Below are positions 29,701-42,501 of a DNA stretch of 64,000 nucleotides, piece after piece. Under the pieces are notes generated by a model that searched no databases, was not told the origin of the DNA, and worked only from the letters and a program-made list of their open reading frames with translations. Origin of the DNA: Procambarus clarkii. Lineage: Eukaryota > Arthropoda > Malacostraca > Decapoda > Cambaridae. Numbering within the stretch: the stretch's first letter is position 1; the number at the start of each line of letters is the position of its first letter. A program made the translations under genes and the position numbers. The stretch lies in NCBI RefSeq assembly GCF_040958095.1, contig NC_091230.1, positions 12,085,928 to 12,149,927 of the forward strand, in the 5' to 3' direction.

Positions 29701-32700
29701 TCCTATATGTGATATAAACAAAATATCATCGAATTAGGCAATATTTTGCCGTTTTCCACGTTTTTGTGAATTTTCAGTTTATTGTTATTAATTCAACAAA
29801 TATACGATAAAAATGATGCAAACACATAATTGATTAGAAATTAACCAAAAATACTTCATTATTAATCAACTATTTGTTTCTCGTTAAAATATTGAATGAG
29901 ATATTGCAAGGGGAGAAGTTCTGTTTTTATTGCATATATCGACGTTTCAGCTGAATTAGAGCGGTTTTACGTGTACATCTTCCATCGGTAATATAAACGG
30001 ATAATCAGGAACATTTTAGTTAATTCTAATGAAAACACATTGATTTTCATCATTTGTATTGGAAACAACATTGTCATATGTCTTTTCTTGGATCTAAATG
30101 TTACGAAACCTCGCTTTATGATTCGACGTTAAAATCCTCAAATTTGGTATAATAGTGACTATTTTCACGTTTTTGATGTAGTTTTATAGTACGAAAATAT
30201 ATTCATTTTTTACCAATATTTCGATACCATTTCATGTTTTCTCACTATATGTGATTTGGCCTTCATATCTCAGAATTTCGCAAATTTTCTATTTTTAAGC
30301 AAGTTTCTTGCATTTTGTTTTGTACTAAAAATCCTCGAATTTAGCAATATTTTGACGTTTATCAATCCCCTTTTCCTTTATGTGATTTAAACAAAATATC
30401 ATCGAATTAGGCAATATTTTGCCGTTTTTCCACGTTTTTGTAAATTTACAGTTTTATGGTATTAATTCATTATATATACGATAAAACTGATGCAAACACA
30501 TAATTGATTAGAAATTACCCTTAAATACTTCATTTTCAATCAACTATTTGCTTCTCGTTAAAATACTGAGTAAGATATTGAAAAAGGCAGAAGTTCTGTT
30601 TTTATTGCATATATCGACGTTTCAGCCGGATTAGAGCGTTTTTACGTGTACATCTTCTACCGGTAATATAAACGGAAAATCAGGAACATTTGAATTAATT
30701 CTAATGAAAACACATTGATTATTTTTATCATTTGTATTGGAAACAACATTGTCATGTCTTTTCTTGGATCTAAATATTACGAGACCTCGCTTGATGATTC
30801 GAATTTAAAATCCTCAAATTTGGTATAATAGTGACTTTTTCACGTTTTTCATGTAGTTTGATATTACGTAAATATATTCATTTTTAACCAATATTTTGAT
30901 ACTATTTCATGTAGTATCACGATATGTGATTTGGCCTTCAAATGTCAGAACTTCGCAAAATATTGCATTTTAAGGAAGTTTTCTTGCATTTTGTTTCGTA
31001 CTAAAAATCATCGAATTTAGTAATATTTTGACGTTTATCATCCCTCTTTTCCTATATCTGATATAAACAAAATATCATCGAATTAGGCAATATTTTGCCG
31101 TTTTTCCACGTTTTTGTGAATTTTCAGTTTATTGTTATTAATTCAATATATATACGATAAAAATGATGCAAACACATAATTGATTAGAAATTAACCTTAA
31201 ATACTTCATTTTCAATCAACTATTTGTTTCTCGTTAAAATATTGAGTAAGATATTGCAAGGGGAAAAGTTCTGTTTTTATTGCATATATCGACGTTTCAA
31301 CTAAATTAGAGCGGTTTTACGTGTACATCTTCCATCGGTAATATAAACGGATAATCAGGAACATTTGAATTAATTCTAATGAAAACACATTGATTTTTAT
31401 CATTTGTATTAGAAACAACATTGTCATATGTCTTCTCTTTGATCTAAATATTACGAAACCTCGCTCTATGATTCGAAGTTAAAATCCTCAAATTTGGTAT
31501 AATAGTCACTTTTTTCACGTTTTTCATGTAGTTTTATAGTACGTAAGTATATTCATTTTTACCAATATATCGATACTATTTCAAGTTTCCTCACGATATG
31601 TGATTTGGCCTTCATATCTCAGAATTTCGCAAATTTTTCATTTTAAGCAAGTTTCTTGCATTTTGTTTTGTACTAAAAATCGTCGAATTTAGCAATATTT
31701 CGACGTTTATCAATCCCCTATTCCTTTATGTGATTTAAACAAAATATCATCGAATTAGGCAATATTTTGCCGTTTTTCCACGTTTTTGTAAATTTTCAGT
31801 TTATTGGTAATAATTCATTAAATATACGATAAAAATGATGCAAACACATAATTGATTAGATAATAACCTTAAATACTTCATTTACAATCATCTATTTGTT
31901 TCTCGTTAGAATACTGAGTAAGATATTGAAAAGGGGAGAAGTTCGGTTTTTATTGCATATATCGACATTTCAACCGAAATAGAGCGGTTTTACGTGTACA
32001 TCTTCCATCGGTAATATAAACGGAAAATCAGGAACAACTTAGTTAATTCTAATGAAAACACATTGATTTTTATCATTTGTATTGGAAACAACATTGTCAT
32101 GTCTTTTCTTGTATTTATATAATACGAAACCTCGCTCTATGATTCGAAGTTAAAATCCTCAAATTTGGTATAATAGTGACTTTTTTCACGTTTTTCATTT
32201 AGTTTGATAGTACGTAAATATATTCATTTTTACCAATATATCGATACTATTTCAAGTTTTCTCACGATATGTGATTTGGTCTCAGAATTTTGCAAATTTT
32301 CCATTTTAAGCAAGTTTCCTGCATTTTGTTTTGTACTAAAAATCGTCGAATTTAGCAATATTTCGACGTTTATCAATCCCCTTTTCCTTTATGTGATTTA
32401 AACAAAATATCATCGAATTAGGCAATATTTTGCCGTTTTTCCACGTTTTTGTAAATTTTCAGTTCATTGGTATTAATTCAATAAATATACGATAAAAATA
32501 ATGCAAACACATAATTGATTAGATAATAAACTTAAATACTTCATTTTCAATCATCTATTTGTTTCTCGTTAAAATACTGAGTAAGATATTGAAAAGGGGA
32601 GAACTTCGGTTTTTATTGCATATATCGACGTTTTAGCTGGATTAGAGCGTTTTTACGTATACATCTTCCATCGGTAATATAAACGGAATATCAGGAACAT

Positions 32701-33465
32701 TTGAGTTAATTCTAATGAAAACACATTGATTTTTGTCATTTGTATTGGAAATAACATTGTCATATGTCTTTTCTTGGATCTAAATATTACGAAACCTCGC
32801 TTGATGATTCGAATTTAAAATCCTCAAATTTGGTATAATAGTGACATTTTTCACGTTTTTCATGTAGTTTGATATTATGTATATATATTCATTTTTTACC
32901 AATATTTTGATACTATTTCATGTAGTATCACGATATGTGATTTGGCCTTAAAATCTCAGAACTTCGCATAATATTGCATTTTAAGGAAGTTTTCTTGCAT
33001 TTTGTTTCGTACTAAAAATCATCGAATTTAGTAATATTTTGACGTTTATCATCCCCCTTTTCCTATATGTGATATAAACAAAATATCATCGAATTAGGCA
33101 ATATTTGGCCGTTTTTCCACGTTTTTGTGATTTTTCAGTTTATTGTTATTAATTCAATAAACATACGATAAAAATGATGCAAACACATACTTGATTAGAA
33201 ATTAACCTTAAATACTTCATTTTCAATCAACTATTTGTTTCTCGTTAAAATATTGAGTAAGATATTGCAAGGGGAGAAGTTCTGTTTTTATTGCATATAT
33301 AGACGTTTCAGCTGGATTAGAGCGGTTTTACGTGTACATCTTCCATCGGTAATATTAACGGAAAATCAGGAACATTTTAGTTAATTAATATGAAAACACA
33401 TTGATTTTTATCATTTGTATTGGAAACAACATTGTCATATGTCTTTTCTTGGATCAAAATATTAC

Positions 33466-34101
33466 GAATTTTTTCATTTTTTACCAATATTTCATTTTTT
33501 ACTAATATTTCGAAACTATTTCATGTTTTTTCAAATTCATTTTTTACCAATATATCGATACTATTTCATGTTTTCTCACAATATGTAATTTGGCCTTCAT
33601 ATCTCAGAATTTCGCAAATTTTCCATTTTAAGCAAGATTCTTGCATTTTGTTTTGTACTAACAATCGTTGAATTTAGCAATATTTCGACATTTATCAATC
33701 CCCTTTTCCTTTATGTGATTTAAAAAAAATATCATCGAATTAGGCAATATTTTGCAGTTTTTCCACGTTTTTGTAAATTTTCAGTTTATTCAATAAATAT
33801 ACGATAAAAATAATACAAACACATAATTGATTAGATAATAAACTTAAATACTTCATTTTCAATCATCAATTTTTTTCTCGTTAAAATACTGAGTAAGATA
33901 TTGAAAAGGGGAGAACTTCGGTTTTTATTGCATATATCGACGTTTCAGCTGGATTAGAGCGGTTTTACGTGTACATCTTCCATCGGTAATATAAACGGAA
34001 AATCAGGAACATTTGAGTTAATTCTAATGAAAACACATTGATTTTTTCATTTGTATTGGAAACAACACTGTCATATGTCTTTTCTTGGATCTAAATATTA
34101 C
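33466..34101. repeat. Scrambled satellite monomer with local duplication (copy 2)
   Basis: This is nearly the same rearranged structure as at 26096, about 7370 bp upstream, with scattered point differences (ACGAATTTT for ACGAAATTT, CGAAACTATT for CGATACTATT). The neighbours match too: 25421 with 32801 (both GTGACATTTTTCACG and GTATATATATTC) and 26734 with 34102. The rearrangement therefore predates copying of the block. Confidence 0.87.
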
Positions 34102-35449
34102 GAAACCTCGCTTGATGATTCGAAGTTAAAATCCTCAAATTTGGTATAATAGTGACTTTTTCACGTTTTTCATGTAGTTTGATATTACGTAAATATATTC
34201 ATTTTTTACCAATATTTTGATACTATTTAATGTAGTATCACGATATGTGATTTGGCCTTCAAATCTCAGAACTTCCCATAGTATTGCATTTTAAGGAAGT
34301 TTTCTTGCATTTTGTTTCGTACTAAAAATCATCGAATTTAGTAATATATTGACGTTTATCATCCCCCTTTTCCTATATCTGATATAAACAAAATATCATC
34401 GAATTAGGCAATATTTTGCCGTTTTTCCACGTTTTTGTGAATTTTCAGTTTATTGTTAATAATTCAATAAATATACGATAAAAATGATGTAAACACATAA
34501 TTGATTAGAAATTAACCTTAAATACTTCATTTTCAATCAACTATTTGTTTCTCGTTAAAATATTGAGTAAGATATTGCAAGGGGAGAAGTTCTGTTTTTA
34601 TTGCATATATCGACGTTTCAGCTGAATTAGAGCGGTTTTACGTGTACATCTTCCATCGGTAATATCAACGGAAAATCAGGAACATTTTAGTTAATTCTAA
34701 TGAAAACACATTGATTTTTATCATTTGTATTGGAAACAACATTGTCATATGTCTTTTCTTGGATCTAAATATTACGAAACCTTGCTTTATGATTCGAAGT
34801 TAAATTCCTCAAATTTGGTATAATAGTGACTTTTTTCACGATTTTCATGTAGTTTTATAGTACGTAAATATATTCATTTTTACCAATATATCGATACAAT
34901 TTCAAGTTTTCTCACGATATGTGATTTGGCCTTCATATCTCAGAATTTCGCAAATTTTGCATTTTTAAGCAAGTTTCTTGCATTTTGTTTTGTACTAAAA
35001 ATCCTCGAATTTAGCAATATTTTGACGTTTATCAATCCCCTTTTCCTTCATGTGCTTTAAACAAAATATCATCGAATTAGGCAATATTTTGCCGTTTTTC
35101 CACGTTTTTGTAAATTTTCAGTTTATTGGTATTGATTCATTAAATATACGATAAAAATGATGCAAACACATAATTGATTAGAAATTAACCTTAAATACTT
35201 CATTTTCAATCAACTATTTGTTTCTCGTTAAAATACTGAGTAAGATATTGAAAAAGGGAGAAGTTCTGTTTTTATTGCATATATCGACGTTTCAGCCGGA
35301 TTAGAACGGTTTTACGTGTTCATCTTTCATCGGTAATATCAACGGAAAATCAGGAACATTTGAGTTAATTCTAATGAAAACACATTGATTTTTATCATTT
35401 GTATTGGAAACAACATTGTCATATGTCTTTTCTTGGATCTAAATATTAC

Positions 35450-36035
35450 GAAACCTCGCTTGATGATTCGAATTTAAAATCCTCAAATTTGGTATAATAG
35501 TGACTTTTTTCACGTTTTTCATGTAGTTTGATATTATGTAAATATATTCATTTTTTACCAATATTTTGATACTATTTCATGTAGTATCACGATATGTGAT
35601 TTAGCCTTCAAATCTCAGAACTTCGCATAATATTGCATTTCAAGGAAGTTTTCTTGCATTTTGTTTCGAACTAAAAATCATCGAATTTAGTAATATTTTG
35701 ACGTTTATCATCTCCCTCTTCCTATATGTGATATAAACCAAATATCATCGAATTAGGCAATATTTTGCCGTTTTTCAAGGTTTCTTGAATTTTCAGTTTA
35801 TTGTTATTAATTCAATAAACATACGATAAAAATGATGCAAACACATACTTGATTAGAAATTAACCTTAAATACTTCATTTTCAATCAACTATTTGTTTTT
35901 CGTTAAAATATTGAGTAAGATATTGCAAGGGAAGAAGTTCTGTTTTTATTGCATATATCGACGTTTCAGCTGGATTAGAGCGGTTTGTATTGGAAACAAC
36001 ATTGTCATATGTCTTTTCTTATATCTAAATATTAC
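35450..36035. repeat. Type A satellite monomer with ~88-bp 3' deletion (distant copy)
   Basis: The monomer is 586 bp and carries the same junction GAGCGGTTTGTATTGG and the same linked variants as the monomer at 6072, 29.4 kb away. The following monomers at 36036 and 36711 also match those at 6659 and 7334 in private variants (GATATTAAGTAAAT, TTTCGTATAATAG, ACGTAAGTATATTC). This shows that a block, not one monomer, was copied. Confidence 0.86.
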
Positions 36036-38049
36036 GAAACCTCGCTCTATGATTTGAAGTTAAAAATCCTTAAATTTCGTATAATAGTGACTTTTTTCAC
36101 GTTTTTCATGTAGTTCGATATTAAGTAAATATATTCATTTTTTACCAATATTTCGATACTATTTCATGTTTTCTCGCGATATGTGATTTGGCCTTTATAT
36201 CTCAGAATTTCGCATAATATTGCATTTTAAGCAGTTTTCTTTCATTTTGTTTCGTACTAAAAATCATCGAATTTAGTAATTATTTAACGTTTATCGTCCC
36301 CCTTTTCCTATATGTGATATAAACAAAATATCATCGAATCAGGCAATATTTTGCCGTTTTTCCACGTTTTTGTGAATTTTCAGTTTATTGTTATTAATTC
36401 AATAAATATATGATATAAATGATGCAAACACATAATTGATTAGAAATTAACCTTAAATACTTCATTTTCAATCAACTATTTGTTTCTTGTTAAAATATTG
36501 AGTAAGATATTGGAAGGGGAAAAGTTCTGTTTTTATTGTATATATCGACGTTTCAGCTGGATTAGAGCGGTTTTACGTGTACATCTTCCATCGGTAATAT
36601 CAACAGAAAATCAGGAATATTTTAGTTAATTCTAATGAACATACATTGATTTTTATCATTTGCATTGGAAACAACATTGTCATATGTCTTTTCTTGGATC
36701 TAAATATTACGAAACCTCGCTTTATGATTCGAAGTTAAATTCCTCAAATTTGGTATAATAGTGACTTTTTTCACGTTTTTCATGTAGTTTTATAGTACGT
36801 AAGTATATTCATTTTTACCAATATATCGATACTATTTCAAGTTTTCTCACGATATGTGATTTGGCCTTCATATCTCAGAATTTCGCAAATTTTTCATTTT
36901 AAGTAAGTTTCTTGCATTTTGTTTTGTACTAAAAATCGTCGAATTTAGCAATATTTCGACGTTTATCAATCCCCTTTTCCTTTATGTGATTTAAACAAAA
37001 TATCATCGAATTAGGCAATATTTTGCCGTTTTTCCACGTTTTTGTAAATTTTCAGTTTATTGGTAATAATTCATTAAATATACGATAAAAATGATGCAAA
37101 CACATAATTGATTAGATAATAACCTTACATACTTCATTTACAATCATCTATTTGTTTCTCGTTAGAATACTGAGTAAGATATTGAAAAGGGGAGAAGTTC
37201 GGTTTTTATTGCATATATCGACATTTCAACCGAAATAGAGCGGTTTTACGTGTACATCTTCCATCGGTAATATAAACGAAAAATCAGGAACAATTTAGTT
37301 AATTCTAATGAAAACACATTGATTTTTATCATTTGTATTGGAAACAACATTGTCATGTCTTTTCTTGTATCTATATAATACGAAACCTCGCTCTATGATT
37401 CGAAGTTAAAATCCTCAAATTTGGTATAATGGTGACTTTTTCACGTTTTTCATTTCATATTACGTAAATATATTCATTTTTACCAATATTTGGATACTAT
37501 TTAATGTAGTATCACGATATGTGATTTGGCCTTCAAATCTCAGAATTTTGCATAATATTGCGATTTAGGGAAGTTTTCTTGCATTTTGTTTCCTACTAAA
37601 ATTTGAGAACTTAGTAATATTTTGACGTTTATCATCCCCCTTTTCCTATATGTGATATAAACAAAATATCATTGAATTAGGCAATATTTTGCTGTTTTTC
37701 CACATTTTTGTGAATTTTCAGTTTATTGTTAATAATTCATTATATATACGATAAAAATGATGCAAACACATAATTGATTAGAAATTATCCTTAAATACTT
37801 CATTTTAAATCAAATATTTGTTTCTCGTTAAAATACAGAGTTAGATATTAAAAAGGGGAGAAGTTCTGTTTTTATTGCATATATCGAAGTTTCAGCCGGA
37901 TTAAAGCAGTTTTACGTGTTCATCTTCCATCGGTAATATCAACGGAAAATCAGGAACATTTTAGTTAATTCTAATGAAAACACATTGATTTTTATCATTT
38001 GTATTGGAAACAACATTGTCATATGTATTTTCTTGGATCTAAATATTAC

Positions 38050-40751
38050 GAAACCTCGCTTTGTGATTGGAAGTTAAAATCCTCAAATTTGGTATAATAG
38101 TGACTTTTTTTCACGTTTTTCATGTAGTTTGATTGTACGTAAATATATTCATTTTTTTACCAATATTTCGATACTATTTCATGTTTTCTCACGATATGTG
38201 ATTTGGCCTTCATATCTCAGAATTTTGCAACTTTTGCATTTTTAAGCAAGTTTCTTGCATTTTGTTTTATACTAAAATCCTCGAATTTAGCAATATTTCG
38301 ACGTTTATCAATTCCCTTTTCCTTTATGTGATTTAAACAAAATATCATCGAATTAGGAAATATTTTGCTGTTTTTCCAAGTTTTTTGTGAATTTTCAGTT
38401 TATTGTTATTAATTCACTATATATAAGATAAAAATGATGCAAACACATAATTGATTAGATAATAACCTTAAATACTTCATTTTCAATCATCTATTTGTTT
38501 CTCGTTAAAATACTGAGTAAGATATTGAAAAGGGGAGAACTTCGGTTTTTATTGCATATATCGACGTTTCAGCTGGATTAGAGCGTTTTTACGTGTACAT
38601 CTTCCACTGGTAATATAAACGGAAAATCAGGAACATTTGAATTAATTCTAATGAAAACACATTGATTATTTTTATCATTTGTATTGGAAACAACATTGTC
38701 ATATGTCTTTTCTTGGATCTAAATATTACGAGACCTCGCTTGATGATTCGAATTTAAAATCCTCAAATTTGGTATAATAGTGACTTTTTTCACGTTTTTC
38801 ATGTAGTTTGATATTACGTAAATATATTCATTTTTTACCAATATTTTGATACTATTTCATGTAGTAACACGATATGTGATTTGGCCTTCAAATCTAAGAA
38901 CTTCACAAAATATTGCATTTTAAGGAAGTTTTCTTGCATTTTGTTTCGTACTAAAAATCATCGAATTTAGTAATATTTTGACGTTTATCATCCCTCTTTT
39001 CCTATATCTGATATAAACAAAATATCATCGAATTAGGCAATATTTTGCCGTTTTTCCACGTTTTTGTGAATTTTCAGTTTATTGTTATTAATTCAATATA
39101 TATACGATAAAAATGATGCAAACACATAATTGATTAGAAATTAACCTTAAATACTTCATTTTCAATCAACTATTTGTTTCTCGTTAAAATATTGAGTAAG
39201 ATATTGCAAGGGGAAAAGTTCTGTTTTTATTGCATATATCGACGTTTCAGCTGAATTAGAGCGGTTTTACGTGTACATCTTCCATCGGTAATATAAACGG
39301 AAGATCAGGAACATTTTAGTTAATTCTAATGAAAACACATTGATTTTTATCATTTGTATTGGATACAACATTGTCATATGTCTTTTCTTGGATCTAAATA
39401 TTACGAGACCTCGCTTGATGATTCGAATTTAAAATCCTCAAATTTGGTATAATAGTGACTTTTTTCACGTTTTTCATGTAGTTTGATATTACGTAAATAT
39501 ATTCATTTTTTACCAATATTTTGATACTATTTCATTTAGTATCACGTTATGTGATTTGGCCTTCAAATCTCAGAACTTCGCATAATATTGCATTTTAAGG
39601 AAGTTTCCTTGCATTATGTTTCGTACTAACAATCATCGAATTTAGTAATATTTTGAAGTTTATCATCCCCCTTTTCCTATATGTGATATAAACAAAATAT
39701 CATCGAATTAGGCAATATTTTGCCGTTTTCCACGTTTTTGTGAATTTTCAGTTTATTGTTATTAATTCAATAAATATACGATAAAAATGATGCAAACACA
39801 TAATTGATTAAAAATTAACCAAAAATACTTCATTATTAATCAACTATTTGTTTCTCGTTAAAATATTGAATGAGATATTGCAAGGGGAGAAGTTCTGTTT
39901 TTATTGCATATATCGACGTTTCAGCTGAATTAGAGCGGTTTTACGTGTACATCTTCCATCGGTAATATAAACGGATAATCAGGAACATTTTAGTTAATTC
40001 TAATGAAAACACATTGATTTTCATCATTTGTCTTGGAAACAACATTGTCATATGTCTTTTCTTGGATCTAAATGTTACGAAACCTCGCTTTATGATTCGA
40101 CGTTAAAATCCTCAAATTTGGTATAGTAGTGACTTTTTTCACGTTTTTGATGTAGTTTTATAGTACGAAAATATATTCATTTTTTACCAATATTTCGATA
40201 CTATTTCATGTTTTCTCACTATATGTGATTTGGCCTTCATATCTCAGAATTTCGCAAATTTTCTATTTTAAGCAAGTTTCTTGCATTTTGTTTTGTACTA
40301 AAAATCCTCGAATTTAGCAATATTTTGACGTTTATCAATTCCCTTTTCCTTTATGTGATTTAAACAAAATATCATCGAATTAGGCAATATTTTGCCGTTT
40401 TTCCACGTTTTTGTAAATTTTCAGTTTATTGGTATTAATTCATTATATATACGATAAAAATGATGCAAACACATAATTGATTAGAAATTACCCTTAAATA
40501 CTTCATTTTCAATCAACTATTTGCTTCTCGTTAAAATATTGAGTAAGATATTGCAAGGGGAAAAGTTCTGTTTTTATTGCATATATCGACGTTTCAACTA
40601 AATTAGAGCGGTTTTACGTGTACATCTTCCATCGGTAATATAAACGGATAATCAGGAACATTTGAATTAATTCTAATGAAAACACATTGATTTTTATCAT
40701 TTGTATTGGAAACAACGTTGTCATATGTCTTCTCTTTTATCTAAATATTAC
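38050..40751. repeat. Four-monomer block, first copy of a 2.7-kb duplication
   Basis: It consists of monomers at 38050 (B, CTTTGTGATTGGAAG), 38730 (A, ACGAGACCTCG), 39405 and 40079 (B, GATTCGACG). Private variants such as TTCACTATATATAAGATAAA and CCAAGTTTTTTGTGAATT recur in the same order in the block at 42502, offset by 4452-4454 bp. Confidence 0.85.
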
Positions 40752-41277
40752 GAAACCTCGCTCTATGATTCGAAGTTAAAATCCTCAAATTTGGTATAAT
40801 AGTGACTTTTTTCACGTTTTTCATGTAGTTTGATATTACGTAAATTTATTTTTTACCAATATTTTGATACTATTTCATGTAGTATCACGATATATGATTT
40901 GGCCTTCAAATATCAGAACTTCGCATAATATTGCATTTTAAGGAAGTTTTCTTGCATTTTGTTTCGTACTAAAAATCATCGAATTTAGTAATATTTTGAC
41001 GTTTATCATCCCCCTTTTCCTATATCTGATATAAACAAAATATCATCGAATTAGGCAATATTTGGCCGTTTTTCCACGTTTTTGTGAATTTTCAGTTTAT
41101 TGTTATTAATTCAGTATATATACGATAAAAATGATGCAAACACATTATTGATTAGAAATTAACCTTAAATACTTCATTTTCAATCAACTATTTGTTTCTC
41201 GTTAAAATATTGAGTAAGATATTGCAAGGGGAAAAGTTTTGTTTTTATTGCATATATCGACGTTTCAGCTGAATTAG

Positions 41278-41638
41278 CAACCTGTCCTCTTAAAAAGAAC
41301 GTCGCTTTTGGCCGTTTGCCCGTATGGCCGAATTTGGACGTAATTTGAAAATGAAAAAAAAACGAAAATAAATTTGGGATTTTTTTTTTCAACTACAGTA
41401 AGTTAAGGGTCCTCTGATAGGTTAGGTGGGCAGGAAATTCTCATAAAGTTTCAAAACGTTATGAAAAACGTTAATTTAAAGTGTCCTCTTATAACCTCTG
41501 CGCGTAGGCCGGACGACTGAAATAGAAAACGGAACAGTACGTCACTTTTGTGAGTCGATTTCATTTCAAATTACGTCCAAATTTGGCCATAGTGCGCATA
41601 CGGGCGAAAAGTGACGTTATTTTTAAGAGGACGGGTTG
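41278..41638. mobile_element. MITE-like non-autonomous DNA transposon, 361 bp, 7-bp target duplication
   Basis: This is the only non-satellite DNA inside the array. The left end reads CAACCTGTCCTCTTAAAAA. The right end, read on the other strand, begins CAACCCGTCCTCTTAAAAA. The two inverted arms stay alignable for about 80 bp, including AATTTGGACGTAATTTGA in both. GAATTAG flanks both sides (41271-41277 and 41639-41645), while other monomers have a single GAATTAGAGCGG, so the empty site is known. A short internal GTCCTCTTATAA near 41483 echoes the tip. There is no transposase frame, so it would need one in trans. A 7-bp duplication with CA...TG ends could fit a P-like or Dada-like family; the superfamily is unresolved. 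The small minus-strand frame at 41180-41392 crosses its left end and is spurious. Confidence 0.93.
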
Positions 41639-42278
41639 GAATTAGAGCGGTTTTACGTGTACATCTTCCATCGGTAATATAAACGGGAAATCAGGAACAT
41701 TTTAGTTAATTCTAATGAAAACACATTGATTTTTATCATTTGTATTGGAAACAGCATTGTCATATGTCTTTTCTTGGATCTAAATTTTACGAAACCTCGC
41801 TCTATGATTCGAAGTTAAAATCTCTAAATTTGGTATAATAGTGACTTTTTTCAGGTTTTTCATGTAGTTTGATATTACGTAAATATATTCATTTTTTACC
41901 AATATTTTGATACTATTTCATTTAGTATCACGTTATGTGATTTGGCCTTCAAATCTCAGAACTTCGCATAATATTGCATTTTAAGGAAGTTTTCTTGCAT
42001 TTTGTTTCGTACTAACAATCATCGAATTTAGTAATATTTTGAACTTTATCATCCCCCTTTTCCTATATGTGATATAAACAAAATATCATCGAATTAGGCA
42101 ATATTTTGCCGTTTTTCCACGTTTATGTGAATTTTCAGTTGTTTGTTATTAATTCAATAAATATACGATAAAAATGATGCAAACACATAATTGATTAGAA
42201 ATTAACCAAAAATACTTCATTATTAATCAACTATTTGTTTCTCGTTAAAATATTGAATGAGATATTGCAAGGGGAGAA

Positions 42279-42314
42279 GTTAAAATACTGAGTAAGATAT
42301 TGAAAAAGGGAGAA
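42279..42314. repeat. 36-bp duplication marking an A/B hybrid monomer (copy 2)
   Basis: The junction is the same as at 24533, in the 711-bp monomer starting at 41791. This monomer also shares GTTTATGTGAATTTTCAG followed by TTGTTTG with the one at 24049, 17.7 kb away. Confidence 0.9.
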
Positions 42315-42501
42315 GTTCTGTTTTTATTGCATATATCGACGTTTCAGCCGGATTCGAGCGGTTTTACGTGTTCATCTTCCATCGGTAATATCAACGGAAA
42401 ATCAGGAACATTTTAGTTAATTCTAATGAAAACACATTGATTTTTATCATTTGTATTGGAAACAACATTGTCATATGTATTTTCTTGGATCTAAATATTA
42501 C

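Noticed and set aside
2751-33671. Families of similar 65-94-codon frames (2751, 9352, 13611, 14102, 19417, 22786, 26050, 32204, 33420)
   Set aside because: They lie at the same place in type B satellite monomers, several use GTG as first codon, and they are disrupted in most monomers. Similarity comes from the repeat, not from protein conservation.
41180-41392. 70-codon minus-strand frame
   Set aside because: Crosses the boundary between satellite and MITE and consists of low-complexity Lys/Phe codons from A/T runs.
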